Source: an uncultured Bacilli bacterium
GTDB taxonomy: Bacteria > Bacillota_I > Bacilli_A > RF39 > UBA660
Assembly: GCA_944333305.1 (NCBI GenBank)
Contig: CALVKV010000090.1
Coordinates: 1-5,324 of the forward strand
Direction: 5' to 3'
Length of the DNA stretch: 5,324 bases
Position 1 is the stretch's first letter; each line of letters begins with the position of its first letter. The translations under genes and the position numbers were made by a program. Below the pieces are notes generated by a model, which saw only the letters and a program-made list of their open reading frames with translations, made no database searches and had not been told where the DNA came from. Of this stretch, positions 1 to 5,232 are shown one piece after another.

Positions 1-1
1 A

Positions 2-69
2 ATCTAACTTTTATATTGAGACATTTTCACTAATTTTCTATCTTTAACTTTGAGACATTTTCACTAATT
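2..69. repeat. Two tandem 34-bp direct repeats with an identical 20-bp core
   Basis: Units at 2-35 and 36-69 lie head to tail. Their last 20 bases (16-35 and 50-69) are identical, TTGAGACATTTTCACTAATT, and the first 14 bases match at 9 positions. The core contains an imperfect dyad, TGAGA-CAT-TTTCA. No third unit follows; only fragments such as ACTAATTAA (82-90) echo the core. The array may continue to the left, outside the window. Possible identities are the sub-terminal repeats of a transposon end (IS21/Mu-like elements carry repeated transposase sites), a pair of operator sites upstream of the ireB promoter, or a small minisatellite. Nothing visible decides between them. Confidence 0.8.
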
Positions 70-104
70 AATCACAGCCATACTAATTAAATTTTCCTTA
101 GACC

Positions 105-133
105 TTGAACTTATTTATAAAAAATGCTAAACT
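105..133 (+). promoter_or_regulatory. Probable sigma-A promoter of the ireB operon
   Basis: TTGAAC (105-110) is followed by a 17-bp spacer and TAAACT (128-133), with TG at 125-126 giving an extended -10 (TGCTAAACT). Each hexamer matches the vegetative consensus at 4 of 6 positions. The predicted start, near 140, leaves a leader of roughly 23 bases that contains the AGGTGA ribosome binding site (153-158). The position fits the first gene of a six-gene operon. In a sequence this AT-rich, chance matches are common, so this is a candidate only. Confidence 0.5.
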
Positions 134-162
134 TATTTTAGTAATTGTAGTGAGGTGATAAT

Positions 163-408
163 ATGGATGATAAAACAAGATTGTTCAAACTAGTTAGCAA
201 TGATCAAGCAAAAGTTCATAAAACATTACTTGAAGTATATAATTCTCTAAAAGAAAGAGGATATAATCCAATTGATCAAATAGTAGGCTATTTGATAAGT
301 GGAGACTTAGGATATATTTCAAGTTATCAAGATGCTAGAAGTAAAATTAAAACTATAGATAGAAGTAAAATAGTTGAAGTTTTACTAACTAGTATGTTAA
401 ACAAATAA
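163..408 (+). CDS. ireB: IreB family regulatory phosphoprotein (DUF965/YrzL)
   Basis: This 81-residue cytoplasmic protein has the hallmark block GYNPIDQIVGYLISGD at residues 33-48, followed by Y51, nearly the same as Enterococcus IreB and Bacillus YrzL (GYNPINQIVGY-L-SGDP). In E. faecalis, IreB is a small dimeric protein phosphorylated by the PASTA-domain kinase IreK; it acts negatively in cephalosporin resistance and cell-wall stress signalling. The N-terminus DDKTRLF aligns with DETVRF of E. faecalis, so Thr5 matches the phosphorylated Thr7, while the position of Thr4 is Asp2 here. The start at 163 follows AGGTGA (153-158) by four bases. The stop TAA overlaps the ATG of ruvX by one base (TAATG), which suggests coupled translation. 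The kinase and phosphatase are not in this window. Confidence 0.95.
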   Translation: MDDKTRLFKLVSNDQAKVHKTLLEVYNSLKERGYNPIDQIVGYLISGDLGYISSYQDARSKIKTIDRSKIVEVLLTSMLNK

Positions 409-824
409 TGAGATATTTAGGCTTAGACTTAGGTACTAAAACTATTGGCCTTGCTATTAGTGATAAAACTGGTTTAATAGCAACATCTTATAAAGTATTA
501 CATCATGATAATAATCCCGAAGACTGCCTAGATGATTTAAAGTCAATTATAGAGTCTTATAACATTGAAGCACTTGTTCTAGGATTACCTAAAAATATGA
601 ATAATACTTTAGGGGAAAGAGCTTTATCTACCTTAAAATATAAAGAATTTTTAGAGACTAATTTTAATTTGCCTGTATATTTAGAAGATGAACGTCTAAC
701 TACGAAAAGTGCAGAATCACTTTTAATCAAAGGCGATACTAGTCGAAAAAAAAGAAAAAAAGTTATAGATAAAGTAGCAGCTACAATTATATTACAATCA
801 TTTTTAGATAAAAGGAGAAAATAA
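408..824 (+). CDS. ruvX: Holliday junction resolvase-like protein RuvX (YqgF/YrrK)
   Basis: The 138-residue protein has a normal length for the RNase H-fold YqgF/RuvX family. Visible motifs in order are LGLDLGTKTIGLAISD (4-19, acidic D7), VLGLPKNMNNTLGERA (57-72), the ERLTT motif (95-99) and the C-terminal IDKVAATIILQSFLD (120-134, D121). D7, E95 and D121 are the expected acidic residues. Family members are putative nucleases linked to Holliday-junction processing and, in E. coli (YqgF), to 16S rRNA 5'-end processing; which role applies here cannot be read from sequence. The ATG overlaps the ireB stop by one base with no clear ribosome binding site, so translation probably depends on re-initiation. 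A run of 8 A, G, then 7 A (746-761) encodes a basic RKKRKK stretch just before D121. Confidence 0.96.
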   Translation: MRYLGLDLGTKTIGLAISDKTGLIATSYKVLHHDNNPEDCLDDLKSIIESYNIEALVLGLPKNMNNTLGERALSTLKYKEFLETNFNLPVYLEDERLTTKSAESLLIKGDTSRKKRKKVIDKVAATIILQSFLDKRRK

Positions 825-825
825 T

Positions 826-1131
826 ATGGATGGAAAAAATCAATTTAAGTTAAAAGATGAATATGGTAAAGAAACAGTATATGATGTATTATTTACTTTT
901 GATAATGAAGAAACAAAAAAAAGTTATATAGTTTATACAGATAATAGTTTAGATGATAAAGGAAATGTTCAAGTATATGCTAGTATTTACTATCCAGGAA
1001 CTGATTCAACTAAATTAGATCCTATTGAGACTGATAAAGAATGGCAAGTAATTGAAAAAATACTTGAAACAATTCAAGAAGAAGTTAAAGCTCAAGCTGG
1101 AAATAACGAAGAAGGTAGTGCTGCAGCATAA
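826..1131 (+). CDS. DUF1292 family protein (YrzB-like), function unknown
   Basis: This 101-residue acidic soluble protein matches the DUF1292/YrzB family through the order VLFTFDNEETKKSYIVY (residues 22-38), VQVYASIYYPG (48-58) and a closing PIETDKEWQVIEKILE (66-81). The same blocks occur in B. subtilis YrzB. The family has no established biochemical function and usually sits between ruvX and mltG or a Fur-family gene, exactly as here. AAGGAG (812-817), inside the 3' end of ruvX, gives an eight-base spacing to the ATG; only one base separates the ruvX stop from this start. After the conserved domain comes a low-complexity tail of Ala, Gly and Glu (about residues 86-101, ending GSAAA) that is probably disordered. 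Confidence 0.93.
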   Translation: MDGKNQFKLKDEYGKETVYDVLFTFDNEETKKSYIVYTDNSLDDKGNVQVYASIYYPGTDSTKLDPIETDKEWQVIEKILETIQEEVKAQAGNNEEGSAAA

Positions 1132-1152
1132 TAATTAAAGGGGATTGGCAGT

Positions 1153-2214
1153 ATGAAAAAAACACGTATATTGGCCCTAATACTTGGCTTTATAGGCCTT
1201 TTGTTAATACTTGGATTTGTCTATTATCAGTATAATACAAGTCCTGTTGATAGTAGTAGTAATGCTAATATTGAAGTAGTTATACCTGAAGGCATGTCAA
1301 CAGATAATATTGCTAAAACACTTCATGATAAAGATTTAATTAAAAGTGAATTCTTTTTTAAAGTTTATCTAAGGCTAAATAATATTGGCAGTCTAAAAGC
1401 TTCAACATATCTTCTAACTAAAAGTATGAGCCTAGACGAAATAGTAAGAGCTTTAGAAAATGGTAGTGGTAATGAGGATACTGTTAGATTAACTTTTAGA
1501 GAAGGTGAAACCATTAGTGATTATGCTGACTTAATTGCTTCTAATACTAATATTACTAGTGAAGAATTTATTAGTGCTACAAGAGATACAACTTTACTTA
1601 ATAGTTTAATAAATGATTATTGGTTTTTAACAGATAGTATTTTAAATGAAGATATTTATTATCCTCTAGAAGGATACCTTTTCCCTGACACTTATGAGTT
1701 TGATAAAAATAATTTAACTAGTGAAACAATAATAAGGACACTTCTAGATGAAGAAGAAGAAAAACTAGCTCCATATAAAAGCACACTAGAAAATACTGAT
1801 GTTCATAGTATTATAACTCTAGCTAGTATAGCAGAACTAGAGGGAGTTAAAGATGAGGATAGACGCCTTATAATAAGTGTCTTTAATAATAGACTAGAAC
1901 AAGGTATGAATTTAGGTAGTGATGTAACTACATACTATGCTTTTAATGAAGAAATGGATTCTGATCTAACTAGTGAAATGTTTAATACCTATAATCCTTA
2001 TAATACTAGAAGTAGTGAAATGGCTGGCCGTCTTCCTGTAGGACCAATATGTAATCCATCTTTATCTAGCATTGAGGCTGCAATAAATCCAGAAACAAGT
2101 GATTATCTATACTTTGTCGCTGATAAAAATAGAAATGTCTATTTTACTAGAAGTGCTAGTGAACATGAAGAAAAAGTACAAGAATTAAAAGAAAATGGTG
2201 ATTGGATATGGTAA
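1153..2214 (+). CDS. mltG: Endolytic murein transglycosylase MltG (YceG/YrrL)
   Basis: MltG is a membrane-anchored lytic transglycosylase that cleaves nascent glycan strands and so sets chain length outside the cytoplasmic membrane. The 353-residue protein has a basic start (MKKTR), one transmembrane helix at about residues 6-27 and a Ser/Asn linker. A LysM-like segment follows (about 41-104, with VVIPEGMS and a second LTFREGETISDYA at 113-125), then the YceG catalytic domain. Motifs include PLEGYLFPDTYEF (171-183), ASIAELEG (224-231) with E228 aligned to the catalytic Glu218 of E. coli MltG, NNRLEQGMNLGSDVTTYYA (245-263), and LPVGPICNPSLSSIEAA (294-310). The C-terminal YFVADKN and SASEHEEKV are also typical. 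AAAGGGG (1137-1143) lies nine bases before the ATG. The end overlaps the next gene by seven bases. Confidence 0.96.
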   Translation: MKKTRILALILGFIGLLLILGFVYYQYNTSPVDSSSNANIEVVIPEGMSTDNIAKTLHDKDLIKSEFFFKVYLRLNNIGSLKASTYLLTKSMSLDEIVRALENGSGNEDTVRLTFREGETISDYADLIASNTNITSEEFISATRDTTLLNSLINDYWFLTDSILNEDIYYPLEGYLFPDTYEFDKNNLTSETIIRTLLDEEEEKLAPYKSTLENTDVHSIITLASIAELEGVKDEDRRLIISVFNNRLEQGMNLGSDVTTYYAFNEEMDSDLTSEMFNTYNPYNTRSSEMAGRLPVGPICNPSLSSIEAAINPETSDYLYFVADKNRNVYFTRSASEHEEKVQELKENGDWIW

Positions 2215-2819
2215 AAAGTAACTATGCTCTTATCAAAGAAATTAAAGAATATGCCATCCAAAATAAAGTTCCAATTATGAGGCAAGATGGTATTGATTTC
2301 TTAACTACTTTTATTATTAAACATCAAATAAAGAATGTTTTAGAATTAGGAACTGCTATAGGATATTCAGCAATTATGATGACCTTATGTAGTCCTAATC
2401 TAAAAGTTACAACTATAGAACGTGATGAAGAAAGATACTTAGAAGCAATCAAGAACGTTAAAAAACTTGATTTAGAAGATCGTATTACTTTAATCTTTAA
2501 CGATGCTTTGAAAACTAAAATAGAAGGTAAATATGATTTAATTTTTATAGATGCCGCCAAAGCTCAAAATATTAAATTTTTTGAACTATTTGAAAGGAAT
2601 CTTAATGAAGGTGGTTTCATTATTACTGATAATATGTATTTTCACGGATTAGTTCAAAAAAATGAAAAAGAAATAAAAAGTAGAAATGTAAGAGGTATAG
2701 TAAGAAAGATAAAAGACTACATCACATTTTTAAAGGAAAACGAAGATTATAATACAACAATTTACGATATAGGAGATGGAATTGCTGTAAGTGAAAAAAA
2801 GACCAGGGGAGGTGCTTAA
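2208..2819 (+). CDS. trmR: SAM-dependent O-methyltransferase, TrmR/YrrM-like
   Basis: This 203-residue class I methyltransferase resembles the catechol-OMT-like family. SAM-binding motif I is VLELGTAIGYSA (44-55), acidic E71 follows strand beta-2 (TIERDE), and FIDAAK (113-118) with ITDN (139-142) supplies the likely metal ligands D115, D141 and N142. In B. subtilis the neighbour of mltG is yrrM/trmR, which methylates 5-hydroxyuridine to 5-methoxyuridine at the tRNA wobble position; gene order here supports the same role, though the family also contains small-molecule enzymes. I chose ATG 2208, seven bases inside mltG, with GGTGAT (2197-2202) five bases upstream; a TTG at 2202 would add two residues. 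The hydroxylation genes trhP1/trhP2 (yrrN/yrrO) that follow it in Bacillus are absent here. Confidence 0.87.
   Translation: MVKSNYALIKEIKEYAIQNKVPIMRQDGIDFLTTFIIKHQIKNVLELGTAIGYSAIMMTLCSPNLKVTTIERDEERYLEAIKNVKKLDLEDRITLIFNDALKTKIEGKYDLIFIDAAKAQNIKFFELFERNLNEGGFIITDNMYFHGLVQKNEKEIKSRNVRGIVRKIKDYITFLKENEDYNTTIYDIGDGIAVSEKKTRGGA
2806..2812 (+). promoter_or_regulatory. Strong ribosome binding site that fixes the start at 2821
   Basis: GGGGAGG (2806-2812) lies eight bases before ATG 2821. This is the strongest Shine-Dalgarno sequence inside the first operon. It settles the start of the small membrane protein: the in-frame GTG at 2791 would place this element inside the coding sequence and add an out-of-character basic peptide. 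It also overlaps the last codons of the methyltransferase gene. Confidence 0.85.
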
Positions 2820-2820
2820 T

Positions 2821-3174
2821 ATGTTTATTTTGGCCACAGCAGAGGCATGTAGTGATTATGCTCTAGCAAATATTTTATCATTAACTCAAACAGCTTTTAA
2901 TATAATTTGTGTGGCTGTACCTATTATTTTAATATTTAGTTTAATTTGGACAATAGTTAAAGTTATTACTGATCCTGATCAAAAAAACTTTATTAGAAAA
3001 CTAATATCACAAATAGCCGCTGCCATTATAATTTTCTTTTTACCAACATTAGTTAATTTAATAATGACTTGGGTACCTGACGGTGGCTTTAATATTGGCT
3101 CTTGTTGGCAAGCAGCTAGAGAAGCAAAAGGCGAAATAGGTATAATATTACCAATAAAGGAAATAAATAAGTAA
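2821..3174 (+). CDS. Small two-helix membrane protein, VirB2/TrbC pilin-like topology, unknown function
   Basis: This 117-residue protein is not firmly recognised. It has a short N-terminus (MFILATAEACSD), a hydrophobic helix at about residues 21-49 (with ICVAVPIILIFSLIWTIV), a charged loop DPDQKNFIRK (51-60), and a second helix at about 62-83 containing IIIFFLPTLVNLI (69-81). A Cys/Trp-containing tail follows (GSCWQAAREAK, 93-103). Two helices around a short charged loop, with a helix ending FLPT-VNLI, recall the TrbC/VirB2-type small membrane proteins often predicted in Firmicutes, but no type IV secretion gene is nearby. C10 and C95 would lie on the same side of the membrane and could pair if extracytoplasmic. 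One base separates it from the methyltransferase stop, and it is the last gene before the terminator. I assign no function. Confidence 0.85.
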   Translation: MFILATAEACSDYALANILSLTQTAFNIICVAVPIILIFSLIWTIVKVITDPDQKNFIRKLISQIAAAIIIFFLPTLVNLIMTWVPDGGFNIGSCWQAAREAKGEIGIILPIKEINK

Positions 3175-3202
3175 AGTGGAATTAACACTTTATTTTTCTT
3201 TT
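3172..3202 (+). terminator. Rho-independent terminator of the ireB-mltG operon
   Basis: TAAAGTG (3172-3178) and CACTTTA (3186-3192) form a perfect 7-bp stem with a 7-base loop, followed at once by the T-rich tract TTTTTCTTTT (3193-3202). The left arm starts with the TAA stop codon of the small membrane protein, so termination is placed at the very end of the coding region. The stem is AU-rich and only moderately stable, so some read-through into the dehydrogenase gene is possible. Confidence 0.8.
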
Positions 3203-3217
3203 AAACATCTTTATAAT
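3189..3217 (+). promoter_or_regulatory. Possible promoter of the dehydrogenase-lyase pair
   Basis: A perfect -10 hexamer TATAAT lies at 3212-3217. The sequence 17 bp upstream, TTTATT (3189-3194), matches the -35 consensus poorly and overlaps the terminator. The expected start near 3224 would leave a leader of only about 14 bases, with AGGAG at its extreme 5' end. It is the best candidate in the short gap, but terminator read-through could also drive the pair. Confidence 0.3.
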
Positions 3218-3237
3218 AATAGCAGGAGTTGATTAGA

Positions 3238-3972
3238 ATGAATGTCTTAGTAACTGGAAGTAGTAGAGGAATAGGTAAAGCTATTATTTTAGAATATGCT
3301 AAAAATGGTTATGATGTTATTATTAATTATAATAATAGTGAAAAGGAAGCTTTGAAATTAAAAGATTATGTAGAATCTACTTATAATGTAAAATCTTTAG
3401 TAGTTAAATGTGATATATCTAAAGAAAGTGAAATAGATTCTATGATAGATAAAATTTATAAAGAGTTTGGTCACATTGATATATTAGTTAATAATGCTTC
3501 CATAGATTCAGATCAAGCTTTTGAACTAAAAACTAAAGAAGACTTTATGAAAACTTTAGAAGTTAATTTAGTAGGAACTTATCTTTTATCTAAGAAAATA
3601 GGTCTTAAAATGAAAGATGCTAAAAAAGGAAATATTATTAATATTTCTTCTGCAAACGGAATAGATACCCCTTATCCTGAATCAATTGATTATGACGCTT
3701 CAAAAGCAGGTGTTATTTCCCTAAATCATAATCTTGCTAATTATTTTGCTCCTTATATTCGGGTTAATACTATATGTCCAGGTTGGGTTAATACAGATAT
3801 GTCAAAAGACTTGAGCAAAGAATTTAAAGAAAGAGAACTAAATAAAATTTTACTTAATCGTTTTGCAGATAAAGAAGAAATTGCTAACTTAGCATATTTT
3901 CTTGGAACTGACAAAGCTAGTTATATAAATGATTCTATTATTAGAATAGATGGTGGTGTTAAACGTGTTTGA
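3238..3972 (+). CDS. Short-chain dehydrogenase/reductase (FabG-like SDR)
   Basis: This 244-residue classical SDR is predicted to be a cytosolic NAD(P)H-dependent oxidoreductase. It shows the cofactor motif TGSSRGIG (6-13), CDIS (58-61) before the adenine pocket, NNAS (85-88) in place of the usual NNAG, N110, S138, and the catalytic Y152-x3-K156. PG (181-182) and the C-terminal IDGG (237-240) complete the fold. R10 and the NYNNSEK loop after strand 2 resemble NADPH-using FabG proteins. It is closest in look to 3-oxoacyl-ACP reductases, but no fatty-acid genes surround it, so the substrate is unknown. ATG 3238 follows AGGAG (3224-3228) by nine bases; an in-frame TTG at 3229 abuts that site and is rejected. 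Its TGA stop overlaps the next gene, pointing to coupled expression. Confidence 0.94.
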   Translation: MNVLVTGSSRGIGKAIILEYAKNGYDVIINYNNSEKEALKLKDYVESTYNVKSLVVKCDISKESEIDSMIDKIYKEFGHIDILVNNASIDSDQAFELKTKEDFMKTLEVNLVGTYLLSKKIGLKMKDAKKGNIINISSANGIDTPYPESIDYDASKAGVISLNHNLANYFAPYIRVNTICPGWVNTDMSKDLSKEFKERELNKILLNRFADKEEIANLAYFLGTDKASYINDSIIRIDGGVKRV

Positions 3973-5185
3973 GGAGTTAATTAAAAAAGTTGATTTAAAG
4001 ATTAAAGATGAATTAAGTAAGGTGGATGACTTAGAAAGATTGAACAGTGAAAAAGTCTTAAATGCCTTTATAAAAGAACAAGTAGCCGAAACAGATTTTT
4101 TTGCTACCACTGGTTATGGTTATAATGATTTAGGGCGTGATAAAATAGAAAGAATATATGCTGATATATTTAAAGCTGAAGATGCTTTAGTTCGTAATCA
4201 GTTTATTTCTGGTTCTCACGCCTTAACTGTCGCTTTCTTTGCCCTTCTTCGTCCAGGAGATACTCTTTTAAGTATAACTGGTAAACCATATGACACTATG
4301 GATGAAGTAATAGGACTTATAGATAATCCTTCATCATTAAAAAGTTTTGGTATCAATTATATGCAAGTAGACCTAATTGATAATGACTTTGACTATGATA
4401 AAATTAAAGAAGTTATTACTAATAATAAAATTAAAGTAATAGAAATTCAAAGATCTAAAGGATATTCTACTAGATGTAGTCTTACTATTGAAAAGGTAGA
4501 ATCTGTTATTAAATTTATTAAGTCTATAAATAAAGAAATAATTATTATGATTGATAACTGTTATTGTGAATTTGTTAGTACTAAAGAACCAATAGAAGTA
4601 GGAGCAGATATTGCTGTTGGTTCCTTAATTAAGAACTTAGGAGGAGGAGTGGCTCCTAATGGTGCATACATCGTGGGTAGGAGTAATCTTATTAACGCCT
4701 GTGCTGAACGCTTAACTCTACCAGGAGAAGGTAAAGAAGTAGGAGCGTCCCTTGGTATTAATAAGCAAATATTACAAGGCCTATTTATGGCTCCATCAGT
4801 AGTTGCTTCATCTTTAAAAACAGCCATATTCACATCTTGCTTACTTGAAGAATTAGGTTATAGTGTTGAACCAAAATATAATGAAGAACGTGCAGACATA
4901 GTTCAAAATATTATCTTTAATAATGAAAAAGCCTTAATAAAATATACACAAGGTATTCAAATGAATTCCCCAATTGATTCTAACTCTTTACCAATTCCTG
5001 ATGATATGCCAGGATATACCGATAAAATAATTATGGCTAGTGGTTCCTTTACTCAAGGATCATCTATAGAATTATCTTGCGATGGCCCTCTAAGAAGTCC
5101 TTATATTGCTTATCAACAAGGTTCCCTAACTTATGCTTATGGCCGTCTTGCCGTTATTAAAGCTGTTTCTAATTTAAAGTCATAA
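3965..5185 (+). CDS. PLP-dependent methionine gamma-lyase family protein (YnbB/aluminium-resistance type)
   Basis: This 406-residue fold-type I PLP enzyme matches the Met_gamma_lyase/YnbB family at full length. Landmarks are TTGYGYNDLGRD (48-59), YADIFKAEDALVR (65-77), SGSHA (82-86, phosphate binding), SITGKPYDT (103-111), MIDNCYCEF (195-203, D197 facing the pyridine nitrogen), GSLIKNLGGG (219-228, PLP lysine K223) and the C-terminal DGPLRSPYIAYQQGSLTYAYGRLAV (373-397). Members are annotated as methionine gamma-lyase or cystathionine beta-lyase-like, or as aluminium resistance proteins; the true substrate is poorly known. The family motif usually reads KNPGGG, here KNLGGG. Several starts are possible: ATG 3950, GTG 3953, GTG 3956 and GTG 3965. 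I chose 3965 because GGTGG (3952-3956) is suitably placed and the overlap with the SDR is then eight bases; ATG 3950 would add five residues. Confidence 0.93.
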   Translation: MFEELIKKVDLKIKDELSKVDDLERLNSEKVLNAFIKEQVAETDFFATTGYGYNDLGRDKIERIYADIFKAEDALVRNQFISGSHALTVAFFALLRPGDTLLSITGKPYDTMDEVIGLIDNPSSLKSFGINYMQVDLIDNDFDYDKIKEVITNNKIKVIEIQRSKGYSTRCSLTIEKVESVIKFIKSINKEIIIMIDNCYCEFVSTKEPIEVGADIAVGSLIKNLGGGVAPNGAYIVGRSNLINACAERLTLPGEGKEVGASLGINKQILQGLFMAPSVVASSLKTAIFTSCLLEELGYSVEPKYNEERADIVQNIIFNNEKALIKYTQGIQMNSPIDSNSLPIPDDMPGYTDKIIMASGSFTQGSSIELSCDGPLRSPYIAYQQGSLTYAYGRLAVIKAVSNLKS

Positions 5186-5208
5186 AAGTAAAGTCTCCCT
5201 CATAAAGT
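5180..5208 (+). promoter_or_regulatory. Candidate sigma-E (mother-cell) promoter for the spoIIIAH-like gene
   Basis: TCATAAA (5180-5186) and CATAAAGT (5201-5208) are separated by 14 bp. The B. subtilis sigma-E consensus as I recall it is KMATATT and CATACAAT with about 14 bp between; the matches here are 5 of 7 and 6 of 8. Transcription would begin near 5215, leaving a leader of about 18 bases with the ribosome binding site at 5220-5226. In B. subtilis spoIIIAH is transcribed by sigma-E, so the location is biologically apt. The -35 overlaps the stop codon of the lyase gene. Confidence 0.5.
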
Positions 5209-5225
5209 GTAATAGTAAAAGGGAG
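5195..5225 (+). promoter_or_regulatory. Hairpin pairing CTCCCT with the ribosome binding site of the spoIIIAH-like gene
   Basis: CTCCCT (5195-5200) is an exact complement of AGGGAG (5220-5225), the core of the Shine-Dalgarno sequence of the next gene, and T5194 can add a wobble pair with G5226. The loop is 19 bases. No T-tract follows, so it does not look like a terminator. It could hide the ribosome binding site in mRNA that includes the left arm, that is, in read-through from the lyase gene. A transcript starting near 5215 would lack that arm. Confidence 0.5.
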
Positions 5226-5232
5226 GAAGCAA

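Noticed and set aside
1661..1680. Overlapping small inverted repeats (ATCCT/AGGAT and AAGG/CCTT) inside mltG
   Set aside because: Stems of 4-5 bp are expected by chance, and this stretch encodes the conserved PLEGYLFPDTY motif, which explains the bases.
2324..2560. Minus-strand open frame of 78 codons opposite the methyltransferase gene
   Set aside because: It lies wholly antisense to a clear methyltransferase containing motif I, has no recognisable domain and reads as low-complexity shadow sequence.
2979..3188. Minus-strand open frame opposite the small membrane protein gene
   Set aside because: It is the antisense of a well-supported gene and runs into the terminator stem; no family resemblance.
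3970..3984. TGA of the SDR gene as a Trp codon (Mycoplasma-type code), extending the protein to TAA at 3982
   Set aside because: The protein already ends just after the conserved IDGG, the visible Trp codons in the window are TGG, and no reading frame here needs TGA as sense.
3889..4110. Minus-strand open frame across the SDR-lyase junction
   Set aside because: Ser/Phe/Asn-rich shadow sequence spanning two real overlapping genes, with no domain signature.
4561..4833. Minus-strand open frame of 90 codons opposite the lyase gene
   Set aside because: It covers the strand opposite the PLP-lysine region, where conserved protein sequence constrains the bases; no homology recognised.
5195..5225. 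Reading the CTCCCT/AGGGAG hairpin as a transcription terminator for the lyase gene
   Set aside because: No T-rich tract follows, the loop is 19 bases, and the right arm is the ribosome binding site of the next gene, so an occlusion hairpin explains it better.
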